Of a DNA stretch of 64,000 bases, positions 60,806-64,000 are shown piece after piece. The translations under genes were made by a program, and so were the position numbers. Source of the DNA: Nostoc sphaeroides (GTDB taxonomy: Bacteria; Cyanobacteriota; Cyanobacteriia; Cyanobacteriales; Nostocaceae); NCBI RefSeq assembly GCF_003443655.1, contig NZ_CP031941.1, forward strand, positions 5,295,001 through 5,359,000, given 5' to 3'. Within the stretch, counting starts at the first letter, position 1, and the number at the start of each line of letters is the position of its first letter. Below the pieces are notes generated by a model. It was not told the origin of the DNA. It was given only the letters and a program-made list of their open reading frames with translations, and did no database searches.

Positions 60806-61270
60806 TTCGCTTGGAACAGCAAACTTCGAGTTCCAAACAGCAAACTTTGAGAAGTAGTTTCAGAGAGTTTTTGCGTAATATCATGTCCGCATAATTAGTT
60901 ATGCTTACCACAGTCATTACACCCCACCCGCAACCCCTCCCCAAGAATAAGGGGAGGGGAGACAAAGCTACGCTTTGGCTCTTTGGGGTGATTCGGGTTT
61001 AATAAGCAATCAAGCGGACATGATATAACCCAATACCGTTGAGTTAAGCCCAAAATCCTCTGTAGAGACGCGAAATTTCGCGTCTCTACAGCACAAGTTT
61101 GGCAACGATAATACCCAAGCTTTGCAGTTGCGATCGCTACGCCCCCCCCGCAGTCATCGCAATTAGGATAAAGTTTTTTTTATCCAGAGTTAACTAAAAT
61201 TTACTAAATAATATTTCTCACTATCTGTATATTAAGTAGAGTTACCTAAATTTTTTACTGTAGTTGTACC
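60806..61270. other. intergenic region with repeats
   Basis: TTCGAGTTCCAAACAGCAAACTT-type direct repeats (60810-60850); a GGGGAGGGG-type repeat (60921-61010); CAATACCGTTGAGTTAAGCC at about 61033, a relic of the CAATAC MITE start; and TGTAGAGACGCGAAATTTCG (61062-61090). No gene seen. Confidence 0.6.
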
Positions 61271-61765
61271 ATGAACATTCGTAAAACCTTCTCTACCGCC
61301 GTATTTGCTTCCCTCCTGATGCCAGCAATTCTCAATTCAGGGGCAGCCACTGCTTCAGAAAACAAGTGTTTGCCCGAATCTGGTGCTTACATTATTAGCC
61401 TTCAGTCAGCTTCGGGTTTTGTTGCACGGGGGGTAATCAGCTTCGAGGAGCACGGTACCCTGGCTGTGACCAGTTCTAATGAGGGTGGTAGCACGAATTT
61501 TGCACCCTTTACCAGTCAACTAGGAACCTGGAAATGCGTCGGTAATCAGATTACTGCCAGAACGATCGATTTTACCCTGCCTCTCAACGGTCAGAATAAA
61601 CAGATTGGGCGAATTGATTACAAAGCAACCGTGACGGGTAAAAACATAATTCAGGGAACCCTGGAAGGGCGATTCTTTCCCCTTAATGCCAATCCCCAGG
61701 CTTCTGACCCCTCACCAGCGTTCACTAATACATTTAGCGGTGAATTGATCAAACCCAGTCTCTAG
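61271..61765 (+). CDS. small secreted hypothetical protein
   Basis: 164 residues with a Sec signal peptide (MNIRKTFSTAVFASLLMPAI, cleavage near ATA-SEN at about 28-30). The mature part is beta-rich: GAYIISLQSASGFVARGVIS, GTLAVTSSNEGGS, LGTWKCVGNQITARTIDFTL and IIQGTLEGRFFPL. The pattern of antiparallel strands with one disulfide-capable Cys pair (C33, C89 region) resembles small lipocalin-like exported proteins. Function unknown. ATG 61271. It follows the FG-GAP/RTX gene on the same strand but 465 bp away. Confidence 0.75.
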   Translation: MNIRKTFSTAVFASLLMPAILNSGAATASENKCLPESGAYIISLQSASGFVARGVISFEEHGTLAVTSSNEGGSTNFAPFTSQLGTWKCVGNQITARTIDFTLPLNGQNKQIGRIDYKATVTGKNIIQGTLEGRFFPLNANPQASDPSPAFTNTFSGELIKPSL

Positions 61766-61827
61766 TTCTTCTCTCAATCAATCTGCGCCAAAAATCGCGG
61801 ACAATTCAAGTAATTTTGAGATCCCCC

Positions 61828-61976
61828 TTAGAGGATGTTTTAAAAAGGTCTTTTGCTCTGGTAGTTAGCAGAGCAAAGTATCTCAGTACATGGCTAAAAC
61901 CTTGATTTATCGTCGAAGTTAACCCAACTGAGAACAGCAAAATTATACCTTCTGGGACTTTTAAAACATCCTCTTA
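61828..61976. mobile_element. 143-bp MITE with GAGGATGTTTTAAAA ends
   Basis: The element is 61831-61973; TTA flanks both sides. Its ends match the element at 43715-43857 but the interior does not align. It sits in the same flanking repeat (GATCCCCCTTA | GTCCCCCTTAAAA). The rest of 61977-62144 shows no gene. Confidence 0.75.
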
Positions 61977-62144
61977 GTCCCCCTTAAAAGGGGGGAAATA
62001 AGGCATTTTGAGCCTCCCCTTTTTTAGGCTTTCAAGAGTAGGTTTTTTGGAATCTCGAAAATAGTTGAGAAAATTTTCAACTATTTAACTAGAAAAAATA
62101 GAGATGATTCTGGGCATATAGCAGTTCCACAGTTAATCGTATGA

Positions 62145-64000
62145 TCAATTTTGCACAGGACTACTAGCCTTCAATTTAGGATAGGCAATGCGTTTGTGAT
62201 GAAATTGTTGCCAAACATCTACAAATATCTGGGCAATTTGTGACATTTCTTCTCGTGTTAATCCTGAGTCTACGAGTTGATTGTCTTGCCATTTGGTACG
62301 CAGAATATTATTTAACATTGTTAAAGCTTGTTCAGTCGAAACATCTTTAAGCGATCGCTTCCCTCCCAAAGGTTTAGCCGATGCTTCGAGCGATCGCAGC
62401 GCCGCTTCACAAGAATCTGCTAACATGACAATTCCGGTTTCCCGTGATTGGGGAATCGGCCCATCGTAGCGAAAATCTGCGTCGTCTACTGTTAAACTTG
62501 GATCTGACTGCGCCATTTGCTGGGCTTGATGATGGAAATAGGCAATTAGCATCGTTCCCTGATGCTCTGGAATAAAAGCTTGAATTGCTGTCGGTAAAAG
62601 GTGTTTACGCGCCATCACCAACCCTTCAGTTACGTGCTTTTTAATAATTTCTGCACTCTTCCAAGGATCTTTAATCTCTGTATCATGTTTATTCGGCCCC
62701 CCCATTTGATTTTCTATAAATCCAAGGGGGTCGTGCATTTTGCCAATATCGTGATATAATGTACCAGCCCTGACTAGTTCAACATTGCATCCTAGTTGTT
62801 TGGCAGCAGCTTCAGCAAGGGTAGCCACAAGTAACGTATGTTGAAAAGTTCCGGGAGTCTCTGTAGCAAGTCGTTTTAATAAAGGGCGGTTGGGGTTCGC
62901 TAACTCCGCTAAACGGATGGGAGTAACTAAATCAAAAACTTTTTCTAGATAAGGACTCAACCCTAAAGCGACAACACTCCAGCCTAAACCGGATAAAGCA
63001 AACAATCCGGCTTCTCGGAGGACAATATACCAAGTTGAACCAAATGCTTGACCAATTAAGATTTTAACAACTAGATAAATGCCGCCCTGAGTTAAAGCGA
63101 TCGCCACACCCAATAATGCTAATTCCTCACGCGATCGCAATCGTTGCGCTATGTAACTACCTAATATTCCTCCCCCGACACCAGCTAAAAGCGCAGCCTT
63201 GCTGATATCCAAACTAATAGCTAATATCGGCAACAGCAGAAGGGCAACTGTCAAGCCCAAAATGTGGCCGTAGAAGCTTCCCAACAATAAACCAAAAGCA
63301 CTCCAAGTGGTATAAGGCAATCCCATCGTTACCAACCCTGGCACACTCAGAGTTAGCAGTAACACCAACAAGCGATCGCGTTGTCGCAATTCGTAATCAA
63401 TATGCCGTTCTACCCAGACAAAAATGCCAATGGCGATCGCAATAACGCCTGCTAACTTCACCAACTCGTGCCATTTTACCTCCCGGCGAACCAGGTGATA
63501 ATGCTCCAGCACCTTAAAGTTCCATGCAGTAATCTGCGCTCCTTTTCTGACAATCACCTCACCATCCCGTACCTTCACCATCACAGGTGGCACACCAGCA
63601 GCAGCCTTTTGAGCGTTTTCTCTTGTTTGTTCTTCATCTTTTTGCAGATTCGGCTTGAGTACAGCTAACAACAGGTTCTTTGCCAAAGATTCGGCGGATT
63701 CTGGTACAAAGGTCTGCAATTGTAAACTCACCGCATCCTGTAAAATATTTTTTGGCAGTCCTTGTGGGATGCCTTGGGTGAGAATCCGCTCTGCACTCTG
63801 GTGGATTCCCATTTGTGTTGTTTCCCAATCCTCATCTGACAAATCCAAAAGTAGGGATTCTTCGTATACTGCTTCTGGGGTAACAGTCTCTAACTGTAAA
63901 AGTTTGGCATTAGCTTGGGTGTATCTTTGGCGGGCTTGGGAAATTTGGGCAATCACTAAAGACAAGTTTTTCTCAGAAGGTGTGACGCCGTAAGATTCTA
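62145..64000 (-). CDS. 7TM-HD family phosphohydrolase (PgpH/YqfF type), 5' end outside window
   Basis: At least 618 residues; the frame is still open at 64000 (ESYGVTPSEKN precedes the first in-window start), so 62145-63965 is not the true gene. Order: part of the extracytoplasmic 7TMR-HDED domain (to about 150 of the visible part), seven TM helices (about 165-370), then a cytosolic HD domain with HTLLVATLAEAAA and YHDIGKMHDP, plus HQGTMLIAYFHHQA. The family includes PgpH, which hydrolyses cyclic di-AMP, so a c-di-AMP phosphodiesterase is the best guess. Full cyanobacterial homologues have about 800 residues. Confidence 0.9.
   Translation of the reverse strand, partial: ESYGVTPSEKNLSLVIAQISQARQRYTQANAKLLQLETVTPEAVYEESLLLDLSDEDWETTQMGIHQSAERILTQGIPQGLPKNILQDAVSLQLQTFVPESAESLAKNLLLAVLKPNLQKDEEQTRENAQKAAAGVPPVMVKVRDGEVIVRKGAQITAWNFKVLEHYHLVRREVKWHELVKLAGVIAIAIGIFVWVERHIDYELRQRDRLLVLLLTLSVPGLVTMGLPYTTWSAFGLLLGSFYGHILGLTVALLLLPILAISLDISKAALLAGVGGGILGSYIAQRLRSREELALLGVAIALTQGGIYLVVKILIGQAFGSTWYIVLREAGLFALSGLGWSVVALGLSPYLEKVFDLVTPIRLAELANPNRPLLKRLATETPGTFQHTLLVATLAEAAAKQLGCNVELVRAGTLYHDIGKMHDPLGFIENQMGGPNKHDTEIKDPWKSAEIIKKHVTEGLVMARKHLLPTAIQAFIPEHQGTMLIAYFHHQAQQMAQSDPSLTVDDADFRYDGPIPQSRETGIVMLADSCEAALRSLEASAKPLGGKRSLKDVSTEQALTMLNNILRTKWQDNQLVDSGLTREEMSQIAQIFVDVWQQFHHKRIAYPKLKASSPVQN

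Overview
The window is chromosomal DNA from a filamentous, heterocyst-forming type cyanobacterium, most likely Nostoc or a close relative. The evidence is a Nostoc-like 16S rRNA gene, very frequent HIP1 octamers (GCGATCGC), a split DnaE intein half that differs at about three positions from the Nostoc punctiforme DnaE intein as I remember it, heptanucleotide STRR-type repeats, and several cyanobacteria-restricted families (DUF3082, DUF4079, Raf1, TIGR03032).

Layout. 1-1371 is the 5' nine tenths of a minus-strand 16S gene, with a candidate rrn promoter at 1560-1589. 2-8 kb: rsmA, ispE, DUF3082, a GerMN lipoprotein, tRNA-Gly(CCC) and ltrA. 8.3-13 kb: a Uma2-like remnant, a candidate small RNA, ftsH, an aminotransferase IV gene, a GNAT gene and a cyanobacterial hypothetical. 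13.4-15.8 kb: a three-gene AT-rich cluster of unknown function. 15.8-21.4 kb: ackA, dnaE-N with its split intein, and a dicarboxylate/cation symporter. 21.8-23.6 kb: an IS605-type element (tnpA/tnpB). 23.9-29.4 kb: a 1441-residue protein with two seven-blade FG-GAP propellers and RTX repeats, behind a TIGR03032 gene. 30-41 kb: mrdA (PBP2), a potA-like ATPase, an MlaE permease, a two-component pair, DUF4079 and an EamA transporter. 41-46 kb: a repeat-rich region, a membrane protein, tiny single-TM ORFs and a class-V aminotransferase. 46-54 kb: gene remnants, DUF1345, an AAC(6')-like acetyltransferase, a UvrD-type helicase carrying an in-frame repeat insertion, and frame-broken aqpZ and raf1. 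54-64 kb: a response regulator-GAF protein, menG, DUF445, a second seven-blade FG-GAP/RTX protein, a small secreted protein, and a 7TM-HD phosphodiesterase gene running off the right edge.

How the genes work together. Most genes are single housekeeping transcription units rather than long operons. Small coherent units are rsmA-ispE-DUF3082, aminotransferase-GNAT, TIGR03032-FG-GAP/RTX, and histidine kinase-response regulator. The most informative non-genic content is a set of miniature mobile repeats. One 136-138 bp family has inverted ends and 10-bp target duplications, and one copy splits a duplicated small-RNA-like locus. A second family carries a variable heptamer array and sits against gene ends.

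No CRISPR array, prophage or classical defence island was seen. All coordinates and translations were read by eye; family names come from recognition of motifs, not from searches.
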